Positions 8,996 through 18,081 are shown, counted from the first letter of the stretch. The stretch: 59,321 bases of DNA from Verrucomicrobiaceae bacterium (GCA_016795365.1 JAEUHN010000024.1:1-59321), one strand, 5' to 3'. Notes: a model not told the origin generated them from the letters alone. Numbers and translations: made by a program.

Positions 8996-9982
8996 ATGAA
9001 CATCCGATTCCTTCTTCCGCTCGCTCTTGCGCTCAGCGCCACTGCCTTTGCCGACGTCACCATCGAAAAAAGCGCCGCTGGTGCCACGGTCAAAATCGAC
9101 GGCCAGCTCTTCACTGAATACGTCACCCTTTCCGAGTCCAAGCCCATCCTCTGGCCCATCATGGGGCCTAACGGCAAGAAGATGACGCGCGACTATCCCA
9201 TGGTGAAGACCGAAGGCGAGACTGCCGACCATCCGCATCATCGCTCGCTCTGGTTCTCGTATGACAAAGTCAACGACGTGAACTTCTGGGCCGAGAAGGC
9301 AACTTACGCTTCGAGCAAGAAGGACGCCTCCAAGGAGCTGTCAGGTCTCGGCATGCAGAAGCATCGCGAGTTCACTCGTCTCGAAGGTGGCAAGGACAAA
9401 GGTGTTATCGTGAGTGTCACTGACTGGCTCGACGGCAACGGCAAGAAGGTCATCGAAGACGAGCGCCAGATCACCTTCAGCGGCAGCGCCACTGCGCGTG
9501 TGATCGACTTCGACATCACGCTCAAGGCCACCGAGGGCGAAGTGGTGTTTGGCGACAGCAAGGAAGGTGTCTTCGGCGTGCGCGTGCCCACCAGCATGGA
9601 TGTAGAGCAGAAAGTCAACAAGAGCGCCGAACCCGGGCACATCATCAGCAGTGAAGGCCTCACGGATGCCGCTGCCTGGGGCAAGCCCGCCTCATGGGTC
9701 GATTACTTCGGCAAGGTCGCTGGCGAAACTGCAGGCATTGCCATCCTCAATCATCCCTCCAGCTTCCGCTACCCCACGCCCTGGCACGTCCGCACCTACG
9801 GCCTCTTCGCGGCCAATGCGTTTGGTCGTCAGGCCTTCGACAAGGCCGCCCAGCCCAGCGAGCACAAACTGGCCAAAGGCGAGACGCTCAAGTTCAGCTA
9901 CCGCGTGATCTTCCACGTTGGTGACGACAAGGCCGCCAAGATCGCCGATGCGTTTGCGGCTTACGCCAAGGAAGCGAAGTGA
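8996..9982 (+). CDS. Secreted DUF6807 (PmoA-like) protein
   Basis: This 328-residue protein has a signal peptide (MNIRFLLPLALALSATAFA, cleavage likely after residue 19). The body has the family features IWPIMGPNG-like segment, DHPHHRSLWFSYDKVN (His-rich, about residues 80-95) and HPSSFRYPTPWHVR near the C-terminus. These match the family annotated as DUF6807 or 'PmoA family', which is very common in Planctomycetota and Verrucomicrobiota. The name PmoA is misleading: it is not a methane monooxygenase subunit. The fold is probably a carbohydrate-mutarotase-like beta-sandwich, and the function is unproven. Confidence 0.85.
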   Translation: MNIRFLLPLALALSATAFADVTIEKSAAGATVKIDGQLFTEYVTLSESKPILWPIMGPNGKKMTRDYPMVKTEGETADHPHHRSLWFSYDKVNDVNFWAEKATYASSKKDASKELSGLGMQKHREFTRLEGGKDKGVIVSVTDWLDGNGKKVIEDERQITFSGSATARVIDFDITLKATEGEVVFGDSKEGVFGVRVPTSMDVEQKVNKSAEPGHIISSEGLTDAAAWGKPASWVDYFGKVAGETAGIAILNHPSSFRYPTPWHVRTYGLFAANAFGRQAFDKAAQPSEHKLAKGETLKFSYRVIFHVGDDKAAKIADAFAAYAKEAK

Positions 9983-9998
9983 GGTGACTCCATTCCCG

Positions 9999-10065
9999 GA
10001 CCTCCGTGTTTCCTCGGGCACTCGGTGGTGAATCCAGCGGCCCACCACTCAGAACCACGGAGGTC
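9999..10065. repeat. Nested palindrome downstream of the DUF6807 gene
   Basis: A perfect 10-bp outer stem (9999-10008 with 10056-10065, GACCTCCGTG/CACGGAGGTC) encloses a 6-bp inner stem (10025-10030 with 10043-10048). There is no T-run after it, so it is not a classical terminator. The motif GAACCACGGAGG also occurs at 1400-1411, before the Card1-like gene. Confidence 0.7.
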
Positions 10066-10124
10066 AGGTAAAACTCCGCGCTGGAAACCAACGCGCGAGC
10101 ACGCTAGAAACAGCGCCCGCGCGC

Positions 10125-10766
10125 ATGACTCCAGGTTTGCTCATCTCATTCGAAGGTTCCGAAGGCTGCGGCAAGTCCACGCAGATTCAGCGTCTCAAAG
10201 CCCGTCTGGAGGCCGCCGGACGCACCGTCGAGCTGCGTCGAGAGCCCGGGGGCACGCACATTGGCGAGCGCATCCGCGACTTGCTTCAACATGACAAGGA
10301 GGCGCATCAGATGACGCCCGTGACCGAGCTGTTCCTCTTCGCGGCCAGTCGTGCGCAGCTCGTGCGTGAACAGATCCGGCCCTCACTCGACGCAGGCAAT
10401 GTGGTGATCCTCGATCGCTTCTTCGACAGCACCACGGTGTATCAAGGCTATGCCCGCGGCCTGCCCCTGGAGCATGTGCATGCGATCAACCGCATCGCTG
10501 TGGGTGACGTGATTCCGCATTTGACCGTCGTGCTCGACATGGACGCGCGCGCGGCCAAGGAGCGCATCCATCGCGATGGCCGTGAACTCGATCGCATCGA
10601 GAGCCAGCCGGTGGAGTTCTTTGAAAAGGTGCGCCAGGGCTACCTGCATCTCGCGGTGGAACAACCGCAGCGCATGGTGGTGCTGGATGCCAATCAAACG
10701 CCTGAGGTGATCGAGGCGCAGATTTGGAAACTCGTGGAGGACCGCAGCCATGCCCTACAAAGCTGA
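10125..10766 (+). CDS. tmk: Thymidylate kinase
   Basis: This 213-residue enzyme phosphorylates dTMP to dTDP. It shows the P-loop FEGSEGCGKST (about residues 9-19), the REPGGTHIGERIRDLL segment, the DR(F/Y) motif as LDRFFDSTTVYQG (about 96-108) and a LID region with RDGRELDRIE (about 149-158). Length is normal for the family. The gene overlaps the start of the DNA polymerase delta-prime gene by 17 nt, the widespread tmk-holB arrangement, which implies translational coupling. Confidence 0.96.
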   Translation: MTPGLLISFEGSEGCGKSTQIQRLKARLEAAGRTVELRREPGGTHIGERIRDLLQHDKEAHQMTPVTELFLFAASRAQLVREQIRPSLDAGNVVILDRFFDSTTVYQGYARGLPLEHVHAINRIAVGDVIPHLTVVLDMDARAAKERIHRDGRELDRIESQPVEFFEKVRQGYLHLAVEQPQRMVVLDANQTPEVIEAQIWKLVEDRSHALQS

Positions 10767-11724
10767 TCACGCTCTCCAGCTCGTCGATCGCGCCCGCCAG
10801 TCGCAGCGCCTCGGCCACGCCTACCTCATCACGGGACCAAAGGAGGCGAAGCGCGAGCAGTTCGCTGCAAGGTTGCTGAACTTGGTCTCCGGCCAGAAGC
10901 ATCGCGATCTGGATACCTGGCAGCTCACCGGCATTCCCATCGTCACGCCCGGCAGCAAGAGCCGCCGCATCAGCATTGATTCAATGCGCGGCCTCCAGCA
11001 TGCCATGCACATGCGCACGGCGGCGGATGGCTACAAGTTTGGCGTCGTCGTCGATGCCGAGCGCATGACCACCGAGGCGCAGAATGCCTTCCTCAAGACA
11101 CTCGAAGAACCACCGCCCGGAGCCTTGCTCCTGCTTTTGACCGGCAAGCCCGAAGAACTGCTGCCCACCACGCTCTCGCGCGTGATTCAAATCGAACTCA
11201 TCCCCGAGGACGGCGCGCGTCAGTTTAACGAACACGAGCTGAAGCTGCTCGCCTTGCTCGAAGCGCAATCGAAACGCTCCACCACCAGCATGGCTGGCGC
11301 ACTCAATTTGAAAGCCGCTTTCGAATCTGTGCTCGAGGAACTTTACGAGGGCATCGAAGAGGACGCCGAAGAGGGCCTCGACAAGGAGAAGGAGCACTTC
11401 CAAAAGACCACGGACAGCTCCGCCTACTTCAAGGATCGCGAGAAGCAGGTCGAGGCGAAAATCGAGTCCACCTACCTGCACCAGCGCGATGCATTGCTGG
11501 AACTTCTGCTCAGCTGGATGGGCGACATCATCCGGCACAAGGTGGGTGGCGAGCGCCTTGACCTTCCCAGTCACGCCGAGGCGACCAAGGCCATCGCGGA
11601 ACGCACGACCATTGAGGATGCCTCCCGCCGCCTGCGTGCGCTCACGCAGCTCGAGAAGCACCTGCATACCAATGTGAATGAGAACCTCGCGCTCGAGGTA
11701 TGCTTCATTCAGGCGTTCGGCTGA
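10750..11724 (+). CDS. holB: DNA polymerase III delta-prime subunit-like protein
   Basis: This 324-residue clamp-loader subunit has the AAA+ fold typical of delta-prime: GHAYLITGPKEAKREQFA in place of an intact P-loop (about residues 20-37), a SRRISIDSMRGLQH segment, and VDAERMTTEAQNAFLKTLEEPP (about 100-121), followed by LLLTGKPEELLPTTLSRV. The missing Walker A lysine context is normal for a non-ATPase delta-prime subunit. It overlaps tmk by 17 nt. An acidic, Glu/Lys-rich helix (about 195-240) looks longer than usual. Confidence 0.93.
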   Translation: MPYKADHALQLVDRARQSQRLGHAYLITGPKEAKREQFAARLLNLVSGQKHRDLDTWQLTGIPIVTPGSKSRRISIDSMRGLQHAMHMRTAADGYKFGVVVDAERMTTEAQNAFLKTLEEPPPGALLLLLTGKPEELLPTTLSRVIQIELIPEDGARQFNEHELKLLALLEAQSKRSTTSMAGALNLKAAFESVLEELYEGIEEDAEEGLDKEKEHFQKTTDSSAYFKDREKQVEAKIESTYLHQRDALLELLLSWMGDIIRHKVGGERLDLPSHAEATKAIAERTTIEDASRRLRALTQLEKHLHTNVNENLALEVCFIQAFG

Positions 11725-11771
11725 CCATCGCCCCGAAAGCAACGCCTCACGGCTGCGTTCTCATCGTCGTC

Positions 11772-14700
11772 ATGCGAATCCTGCTGCCAGCTCTTGTTCT
11801 TGTCACCGCGTCCACGCCTTCGCGCGCAGTGGACTTTGCCAAGGACGTGTATCCCGTGCTGCAACGCACCTGCTTCGAGTGCCACGGTCATGAAGTGCAA
11901 AAAGGCAAACTGCGCCTCGACACGAACGCCGCGCTTCAGCACAACGCCATCGTGGCGGGCAAGCCGGAGCAAAGTGATCTCATTCGTCGCGTCTCGCTGC
12001 CCAAAGGTGACAAGGAAGCCATGCCCAAGCGTGGCGAGCATCTGAAACCTGCCGAGATCGAGAACCTCAAGTCCTGGATCGCCGAGGGTGCGAAGTGGCC
12101 GCAGAATGTCAGCACGCTAAAGCACTGGGCCTACATCAGGCCCGTGCGGCCCACCTTGCCAAAGGTGAACAACGAAGCGTGGTGCAAGACTGACATGGAT
12201 CGCTTCATCCTCGCAAAGATCGAAACCGCTGGATTGCAGCCGTCGCCGGGAGCCACACCCGCCACCTTGATTCGTCGTCTCTCACTCGATCTCACGGGCC
12301 TGCCGCCGAGCATGAAGGACGTGGAGGCGTTTGAGAAGGCCTGCGCCAATGGCGTCGATGCGAAGGCCTACGAAGCGCTCGTGGACAAGCTGCTCGCATC
12401 GAAGGACTTCGGCGTTCGCTGGGCGCGTCCGTGGCTCGATCTTGCTCGTTACGCGGACTCGCATGGCTATCAGCGCGACGACTTGCGCGACATCTGGGGC
12501 TATCGCGACTGGGTGGTGAACGCGCTGAACGCGGACATGCCATTCGATCAATTCACCATCGAGCAAGTTGCCGGCGATTTGCTGCCGAACGCCACGCCAT
12601 CGCAAATCATCGCCACTGGCTTTCATCGCTGCACACCGACGAATGTGGAGGCCGGCACCGATCCCGAGGAAAGTCGCATCAATCAAGTCATCGACCGTGT
12701 GAACACGACCGGCGCGGTGTGGATGGGCACCACGCTTGAGTGTGCCCAATGCCACAATCACAAGTATGATCCCTTCACCCAGCGCGACTACTACAGCCTG
12801 CTCGCTTACTTCAACAACACGGAGAAGGAAGCCGACCGCACCAATCCGAAAGTGCCTGGCAGCATCCAGTTCAAAGGCACGGCGTTCGTGATGATGGATG
12901 CATCGAAGCAAGCCGAGCGCAGCCAACTCGAAGCGAAGCTCACCGCCTTGAACCAGCAGATCGCGGAGCGCGAGAAAGCGCTCGCGAAGTCGCCCCTCAC
13001 GAAAGTCGCCACACCATCGGGCACTACCGTGCTACTCCCCTCGGCCTTCAGTGCTGAGTCGGGCAGCGATCACGATTTGCAAGCCGATGGCAGCGTGCTG
13101 CTCACGGGCGAGGCGACGGACAAGGACACCTACACCTTCGACGCCGATCTGCCCGCGACCGAGATCAAGGCCGTGATGATCGAAGCACTCACCAACGATG
13201 CGCTTCCCGGCACTGGCCCCGGACGCGGTGCCGCCGAGCGACCGAACTTCGTGCTCGATCAGTTCGACGCCACGCTAACCACGGATGGCAAAGCCACGCC
13301 GCTGAAGTTCAGCGAAGCGCACGCGAGCTTCGTGCAAGGCGGCTTCGATCCGAACTCGCTCATCGGCAAGGGCACCGGCAAAGGCTGGGCCATCATGCCG
13401 CAGTTCCATAAGTCGCACTGGGCTGCCTTCGTGCTGGAGCAACCAGTGAAGCCCGCGCCCGGTAGCAAGCTCACGCTCCGCCTTCAGCAAAACTACGGAG
13501 GCAAGCGCACCATCGGCTGCCTGCGCGTCAGCACGATCAGCGGCGATGTGCTCGCGTCCTTGCCCGCGAAGATCGAAGACGAACCTGTCGCGAAAGTCGC
13601 AGCGAAACCCAAAGGCAAGCGAGCCAAGGCCGTCGCAGCACCCGCGCCCGCACTGTCATCCGATCCGATGCTCGCCAAGCTGCAACGCCAGCGCTCCGCC
13701 TTGCAGAAAGAACTCAACGCCACGAAGCCCGCGAGCACCGAGGTCATGCGTGAACTCGCGGCGCCACGCATTAGCACCGTCTTCAAAAGAGGTGTCTTCA
13801 CTGATCCCGGCGATCCTGTGAAGCCCGGCACGCCCGCGATCATCGACGCGAAGGCCAATGGCAGTGCCAACCGCCTCGCACTGGCGAAGTGGCTCGTCAG
13901 CAAGGACAACCCGCTCGCCGCGCGCGTCACCGTGAACCGCTGGTGGATGGAGCTCTTTGGCCAGGGCATTGTCACCACCATCGAGGACTTCGGAATCAAA
14001 GGTGAGCCGCCCACGCATCCTGAGTTGCTCGACTGGCTGGCCGTCGAATTCATGGAGCACGGCTGGAGCATGAAGCACATTCTCAAGCAGATCGTGATGA
14101 GCGCCACGTATCGGCAACAAAGCGGAGCGCCCGAAGCTAAGAGCGAAGAGCTAAGGGCTAAGAGCGGAGAGTCCGCTTCAAAGTCCGACGCACCACTCTA
14201 TGCTCTACGCTCTTCGCTTTACGCTAGCGGCCCGCGCTTCCGCATGGACGCGGAGATGATTCGCGATAACGCGCTCGCCATCGCTGGCCTGCTCAATCTC
14301 AAGCAAGGCGGTGAACCGATTCGTCCGCCACAGCCCGATGGTCTGTGGCAGAAGGTTGGCGGCCAGCAATACAAGTATGAGGTCAGTTCCGGCGACGAGC
14401 AGTATCGACGCGGTCTCTACGTCGTGCTCAAGCGCGGTTCGCCGTATCCAAGCTTCGTGAACTTCGACGCGTGCGCCCGCATGGCCACCGTGCTGAAGCG
14501 GAGCCGCAGCAACACACCTCTGCAAGCACTCACGCTGCTCAACGATCCTGTGTATGTTGAAGCGACCAAGGCTTTCGCCTCTCGCATCGTAAAGGACGCG
14601 CCCAGCAACGATCTTGACGCTCGCATCGTCCTTGCCTTCCGCCTTGCCGTCGCCCGTGCTCCGAGTGTCAAGGAAACCAGCGTTTTGAAAAGTTTGTGGG

Positions 14701-14795
14701 AAGCTCAGTTCGAGGACACGAAGAACGAGTCCACCGCGTGGTATGCCGTCGCGAGTGCTCTGCTGAATCTCGACGAGTGCATCACGAAGAACTGA
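11772..14795 (+). CDS. DUF1549/DUF1553 planctomycete-type cytochrome c protein
   Basis: I chose the ATG at 11772 because it begins a good signal peptide (MRILLPALVLVTASTPSRA). The 1007-residue secreted protein has a c-type heme site CFECHGH (about residues 35-41) in the PSCyt1 domain, DUF1549 (about 130-345) with a second CxxCH in CAQCHNHKYDP, a carbohydrate-module-like middle domain (about 420-590), and DUF1553 (about 690-1000). Such proteins are abundant in Planctomycetota and Verrucomicrobiota, usually beside a DUF1501 gene; here none is adjacent. A palindromic element (14135-14225) is read through inside DUF1553, making the loop after ATYRQQSG about 20 residues longer than in the paralogue at 47422-49824. 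The electron-transfer role is inferred from the heme motifs. Confidence 0.9.
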   Translation: MRILLPALVLVTASTPSRAVDFAKDVYPVLQRTCFECHGHEVQKGKLRLDTNAALQHNAIVAGKPEQSDLIRRVSLPKGDKEAMPKRGEHLKPAEIENLKSWIAEGAKWPQNVSTLKHWAYIRPVRPTLPKVNNEAWCKTDMDRFILAKIETAGLQPSPGATPATLIRRLSLDLTGLPPSMKDVEAFEKACANGVDAKAYEALVDKLLASKDFGVRWARPWLDLARYADSHGYQRDDLRDIWGYRDWVVNALNADMPFDQFTIEQVAGDLLPNATPSQIIATGFHRCTPTNVEAGTDPEESRINQVIDRVNTTGAVWMGTTLECAQCHNHKYDPFTQRDYYSLLAYFNNTEKEADRTNPKVPGSIQFKGTAFVMMDASKQAERSQLEAKLTALNQQIAEREKALAKSPLTKVATPSGTTVLLPSAFSAESGSDHDLQADGSVLLTGEATDKDTYTFDADLPATEIKAVMIEALTNDALPGTGPGRGAAERPNFVLDQFDATLTTDGKATPLKFSEAHASFVQGGFDPNSLIGKGTGKGWAIMPQFHKSHWAAFVLEQPVKPAPGSKLTLRLQQNYGGKRTIGCLRVSTISGDVLASLPAKIEDEPVAKVAAKPKGKRAKAVAAPAPALSSDPMLAKLQRQRSALQKELNATKPASTEVMRELAAPRISTVFKRGVFTDPGDPVKPGTPAIIDAKANGSANRLALAKWLVSKDNPLAARVTVNRWWMELFGQGIVTTIEDFGIKGEPPTHPELLDWLAVEFMEHGWSMKHILKQIVMSATYRQQSGAPEAKSEELRAKSGESASKSDAPLYALRSSLYASGPRFRMDAEMIRDNALAIAGLLNLKQGGEPIRPPQPDGLWQKVGGQQYKYEVSSGDEQYRRGLYVVLKRGSPYPSFVNFDACARMATVLKRSRSNTPLQALTLLNDPVYVEATKAFASRIVKDAPSNDLDARIVLAFRLAVARAPSVKETSVLKSLWEAQFEDTKNESTAWYAVASALLNLDECITKN
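14135..14225. repeat. Palindromic element inside a DUF1553 coding region
   Basis: The arms 14135-14172 and 14195-14225 are imperfect inverted copies built on the units AGAGCGAAGAGC and GCTCTTCGC, joined by about 22 nt. The element is translated in frame as part of the DUF1549/DUF1553 protein (roughly residues 788-818). Three paralogues in this window lack the extra residues at this loop. Confidence 0.85.
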
Positions 14796-14802
14796 CCGTC
14801 TG

Positions 14803-15711
14803 TCACATCGATTCCGTGGCGTCCTTGCATAGTCCCAAAAATGTCTCGGCCATGAAGGTCAGCTTGTTCCCCGCATAGCTTGCCACGCCCCACTCGCGCT
14901 CCATGCGACCCGAGGGAAACGGCACGCTCACCAACGAACCCGCCTCAATCTCCCGCGCCGTCACCCAGGGCGCGAGGATGCCCACGCCAAGCCCGACCTT
15001 CACCATCTCCTTGATCGCCTCCATGCTGCCTAGCGACAACACATCCGCAGGTGGCACACCGAGCTTCTTCAGTGACGACATGATCAAGCGCGTCGTCACC
15101 GCATTGCGATCGTAGAGAACCACCTGCTCCTTCGCGATGTCCTTGCGCGAGAGCTTCTTCGCACTCGCCCACGGGTGCATCGGGCTCACGAAAAAATGCA
15201 GCGAGTCACTGAACAACGCATGCCACTCGATCGCGTCACTCATCTCGCTCTTCACACAGATCGCCAAATCGAGCCGCCCGTCTTCCACCAGCTTCATCGC
15301 ACCCTCGGTATCCATCGCCGTGATGTTCAATGCACAATCCGGGAAGCACTCGCGAAACTCCAGCAACACGGCCGGTAGGAAGTATTGGCACGCGCTCGCT
15401 GGTGCCGCGATGCGCAACGTGCCGCGACCCCACTGCTGCAGAGCTTGCATCTCTTGCCGCGCCGCACGCATGTTACGCATGATGCGCTCCGCATGAACCA
15501 GCAATCGCTCGCCCAACGCTGTGAGCACCGCATGATGCCCGCGACGATCAAACAACGCGCCGCCCATCTCTTCTTCGAGGGCCTTGATCGAGTGGCTCAT
15601 CGCTGAAGGCGTCAAACTCAGTGCCGCAGCAGCCGAGGCAAAGCTGGCCTCGCGAGCCAGCATCGTGAAGGCACGCAGGCGTCGGGTATCAATCGGCTCG
15701 TCGGCGTTCAT
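14803..15711 (-). CDS. LysR-family transcriptional regulator of the nitrate cluster
   Basis: Starting at the ATG at 15711, this 302-residue protein has an N-terminal winged helix-turn-helix (about residues 8-65; FTMLAREASFASAAAALSLT then SAMSHSIKALEEEMGGALFDR) and a C-terminal substrate-binding effector domain (about 90-295). This is the classic LysR-type layout and length. It is divergent from the nitrate uptake and reduction genes, with the start codons 100 bp apart, so it most likely controls them and itself. The effector is unknown; nitrate, nitrite or a nitrogen-status metabolite is a reasonable guess. An upstream in-frame Met at 15795 would extend it over the operator-like repeats and is unlikely. 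Confidence 0.92.
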   Translation of the reverse strand: MNADEPIDTRRLRAFTMLAREASFASAAAALSLTPSAMSHSIKALEEEMGGALFDRRGHHAVLTALGERLLVHAERIMRNMRAARQEMQALQQWGRGTLRIAAPASACQYFLPAVLLEFRECFPDCALNITAMDTEGAMKLVEDGRLDLAICVKSEMSDAIEWHALFSDSLHFFVSPMHPWASAKKLSRKDIAKEQVVLYDRNAVTTRLIMSSLKKLGVPPADVLSLGSMEAIKEMVKVGLGVGILAPWVTAREIEAGSLVSVPFPSGRMEREWGVASYAGNKLTFMAETFLGLCKDATESM

Positions 15712-15811
15712 CGTGCCAGGACTTGTTGAATCACATTCATCGTTTGCATGAAAACATTGAAAGCGGTTTCCGTGCCAGCGCGCCCCTCTTGGCACGACTG
15801 CGGCTTATGGG
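15712..15811. promoter_or_regulatory. Divergent regulatory region between LysR and nitrate genes
   Basis: This 100-bp gap holds two inverted repeats: TGAAT-N3-ATTCA (15727-15739) and CGTGCCA-N12-TGGCACG (15771-15796). A third CGTGCCA occurs directly at the LysR start (15712-15718). LysR regulators usually bind such dyads between divergent genes. Which dyad is the operator is not decided by the sequence. Confidence 0.55.
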
Positions 15812-16834
15812 TTGGGCGTGAAAATCACCGCCCCATCGTCCACTCAGCTCCGCGTCGGCTACGTGCCGCTCATCGATTCGGCCCCGCTCATCGCTGCGGT
15901 GGAACTCGGCATCTGCGAGCGCCACGGCCTGAAGGTGAAGCTCATGCGCCAGCTCGGTTGGGCCAATGTGCGTGACCATGTCATCTTCGGCGAACTCGAT
16001 GCTGCGCACGCTCCCGCCGGACTGCTGCTCGCGATCAATGCCGGCCGCGCCTCGGTGCCCGCGCAGTGCGTCACCGGTTTCATCTTCAATCTGCAAGGCA
16101 ACGCCATCACGCTCTCGAAGCGCCTCTACAACGAAGGCATTCGCGATCTCACTGATCTCGCTCAGCACGCGAAGCATCGCCGCGACGGCACGATGCTCAC
16201 ACTCGGTGTGGTGAGCCGCTACTCCACGCACGCGCACATCTTGCGGCAGTGGCTGCGACAAGGCGGAATCAAGCCGGACAAAGATGCACGCATCGTCATC
16301 CTGCCTCCGTCGCAGATGGCGCGATGCCTGTCCGCAGGTCACGTCGATGGCTTCTGTGTGGGTGAACCCTGGAACACAGTTTCACTCTCCGCAGGGGAAG
16401 GCTGGCTGGCTGCGCATGGTGCAGCGCTTGCTCCTGGCCATCCCGAGAAGGTGCTCATGGTGCGCCGCGAATTTGCCCAGCATCGCGAGGCCGCGCACAT
16501 CGCCTTGATCGCCTCGCTGATCGAAGCCGCCGCCTGGTGCGCCGACAAAGCGAACCGCAAGGACCTCACCGCCATGATGCAGCGGCATGCTTTTCCGAAT
16601 CTGTCGTCGAAGCTCATCGAGCAAAGCCTCGCGAGCGACGACGCCCCCATCTTCCACGGTCCCGAGCTACACCGCCCGGCTCCCGCGAAGGCTTCATGGT
16701 TGGTTGATGAAATGCTCCGTCACGGACTGCTGAGTGAGGCAGCCGTGACGGAGTCATCGACCGAGCATGCCTTCCGCGCGGACATCTACGACCGCGCACT
16801 TTCTGCCCCTCAAACCCCCGCCCTCACCGCCTGA
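15812..16834 (+). CDS. Cytosolic NrtA/NasS-like nitrate-binding protein
   Basis: This 340-residue protein is homologous to the following NrtA: both share the segment PP(S/P)QM, then a Lys/Ala-rich helix, then DGFCVGEPWN (about residues 171-193). It lacks a signal peptide or twin-arginine motif and starts directly with the ligand-binding fold (LRVGYVPLIDSAPLIAAVELG), so it should stay in the cytoplasm. That matches NasS, which senses nitrate and normally holds the antiterminator NasT, but no NasT-like ANTAR protein is in this window. The start is TTG at 15812 or GTG at 15818. The stop is 1 nt before the NrtA ATG, implying tight co-expression. A sensor role is inferred. Confidence 0.8.
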   Translation: MGVKITAPSSTQLRVGYVPLIDSAPLIAAVELGICERHGLKVKLMRQLGWANVRDHVIFGELDAAHAPAGLLLAINAGRASVPAQCVTGFIFNLQGNAITLSKRLYNEGIRDLTDLAQHAKHRRDGTMLTLGVVSRYSTHAHILRQWLRQGGIKPDKDARIVILPPSQMARCLSAGHVDGFCVGEPWNTVSLSAGEGWLAAHGAALAPGHPEKVLMVRREFAQHREAAHIALIASLIEAAAWCADKANRKDLTAMMQRHAFPNLSSKLIEQSLASDDAPIFHGPELHRPAPAKASWLVDEMLRHGLLSEAAVTESSTEHAFRADIYDRALSAPQTPALTA

Positions 16835-16835
16835 T

Positions 16836-18080
16836 ATGCAAACACAAACCCGCCGTTCCTTCCTCACTCGTTCCACCCTCGGTGCTCTCGCCGCCGGCCT
16901 GCCATCAGGCTGGGCCGGACGCGCCTTCGCAAGCGATGCCCCCGAAGTCGCCGATATCAAAATTGGCATCATCGCACTCACTGACAACTCGCCCTTCGTG
17001 ATCGCGCACGAAAAAGGCTTGTTCAAAAAATACGGCATTAACTCCACAATCAGCAAGGAGGCCTCGTGGGCGGTTATTCGCGACAAGCTCGTCACAGGTG
17101 AGAACCAGGCCACGCACATGCTCATCGGCATGCCCATTGCTTCGACGCTTGGTCTTGGTGGCTCTGCGAAGAAAGAGATGGTCATTCCTTGGCTCGTGAA
17201 TCGCAACGGCCAGGCCATCACGCTCGCGAACAAGTTCAAAGGCAAGGTTGCAGCTGATCCGAAGGCACTGAAACCCTTCGTCGATGAAGCCAAAGGTGCT
17301 GGTGCTCCGCTCACCTTCGCGATGACCTTCCCACCAGGAACGCACGCCATGTGGATGCGCTACTACCTCGCCGCGGGTGGCATCAATCCCGACACGGACG
17401 TCTCTTTGATCACCATTCCGCCTCCACAGATGGTGGCGAACATGAAGGTGGGCAAGATGGATGGCTTCTGCGTGGGCGAACCCTGGAACGCACGCTCCAT
17501 CGCGGATGACATCGGTTACACCAGCGTCACCACGCAAGAGATGTGGAAGAATCACCCCGAGAAGGTCTGCGCTTTCACCAAGGAGTTCGCCGAGACCAAT
17601 CCGAAAACCGTCAAAACAGTCCTCAAGGCCTTGCACGAAGCTAGCGTGTGGCTCGATGTGCTCGATAACCGCAAGGAGCAATGCGAGATCGTCGGTGCTG
17701 CGAGCTATGTGAATTGTCCGCCCGAGGTCATCTATGATCGTCTCGTCGGCAACCTCGACTACGGCGACGGTCGCACCAAGAAGGACGAGGACTACATGAT
17801 CTTCAGTGGTCGCAACTGCAACTACCCGCAGATGAAGTATGCGAAATGGTGGCTCACGCAGTTCCGCCGCTGGGGCATGGTGGAAGGCGCGCCTGATTAC
17901 GATGGCATCGCCAAGTCCATCATGATGCCCGCGCTCTACGAGGAAGCGATGAAGGAGATCGGCTACACCCACGGCGGTGCCGACGACAAGCCTGAGGCCT
18001 TCTTCGACGGCGGCGTCTTCGATCCGAGCAAGCCCGAGGACTACGCCACGTCCTTCGCGATCAAGAACATGAAGGGGTGA
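16836..18080 (+). CDS. nrtA: Nitrate ABC transporter substrate-binding protein
   Basis: This 414-residue periplasmic binding protein begins with a twin-arginine signal (TRRSFLTRSTLGALAAGLP) and has the NrtA/CmpA family features IGIIALTDNSPFVIAHEKGLF (a 20-residue core near residues 43-63), TFPPGTHAMWMRYYLAAGG and KMDGFCVGEPWNARS (about 206-220). It captures nitrate, and possibly nitrite, for the NrtB/NrtCD importer. The ATG at 16836 follows the preceding gene after 1 nt and is preferred over an upstream in-frame start lying inside that gene. Bicarbonate-binding CmpA is a close relative, but the nitrate reductase genes downstream settle the likely substrate. Confidence 0.93.
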   Translation: MQTQTRRSFLTRSTLGALAAGLPSGWAGRAFASDAPEVADIKIGIIALTDNSPFVIAHEKGLFKKYGINSTISKEASWAVIRDKLVTGENQATHMLIGMPIASTLGLGGSAKKEMVIPWLVNRNGQAITLANKFKGKVAADPKALKPFVDEAKGAGAPLTFAMTFPPGTHAMWMRYYLAAGGINPDTDVSLITIPPPQMVANMKVGKMDGFCVGEPWNARSIADDIGYTSVTTQEMWKNHPEKVCAFTKEFAETNPKTVKTVLKALHEASVWLDVLDNRKEQCEIVGAASYVNCPPEVIYDRLVGNLDYGDGRTKKDEDYMIFSGRNCNYPQMKYAKWWLTQFRRWGMVEGAPDYDGIAKSIMMPALYEEAMKEIGYTHGGADDKPEAFFDGGVFDPSKPEDYATSFAIKNMKG

Positions 18081-18081
18081 G

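Noticed and set aside
7004..9241. Long minus-strand frame across the TPR and DUF6807 genes
   Set aside because: It spans two different plus-strand genes and their gap, with no domain; a shadow frame.
9999..10065. Rho-independent terminator after the DUF6807 gene
   Set aside because: The stem is good but there is no T-run and the loop is long; listed as a palindromic repeat.
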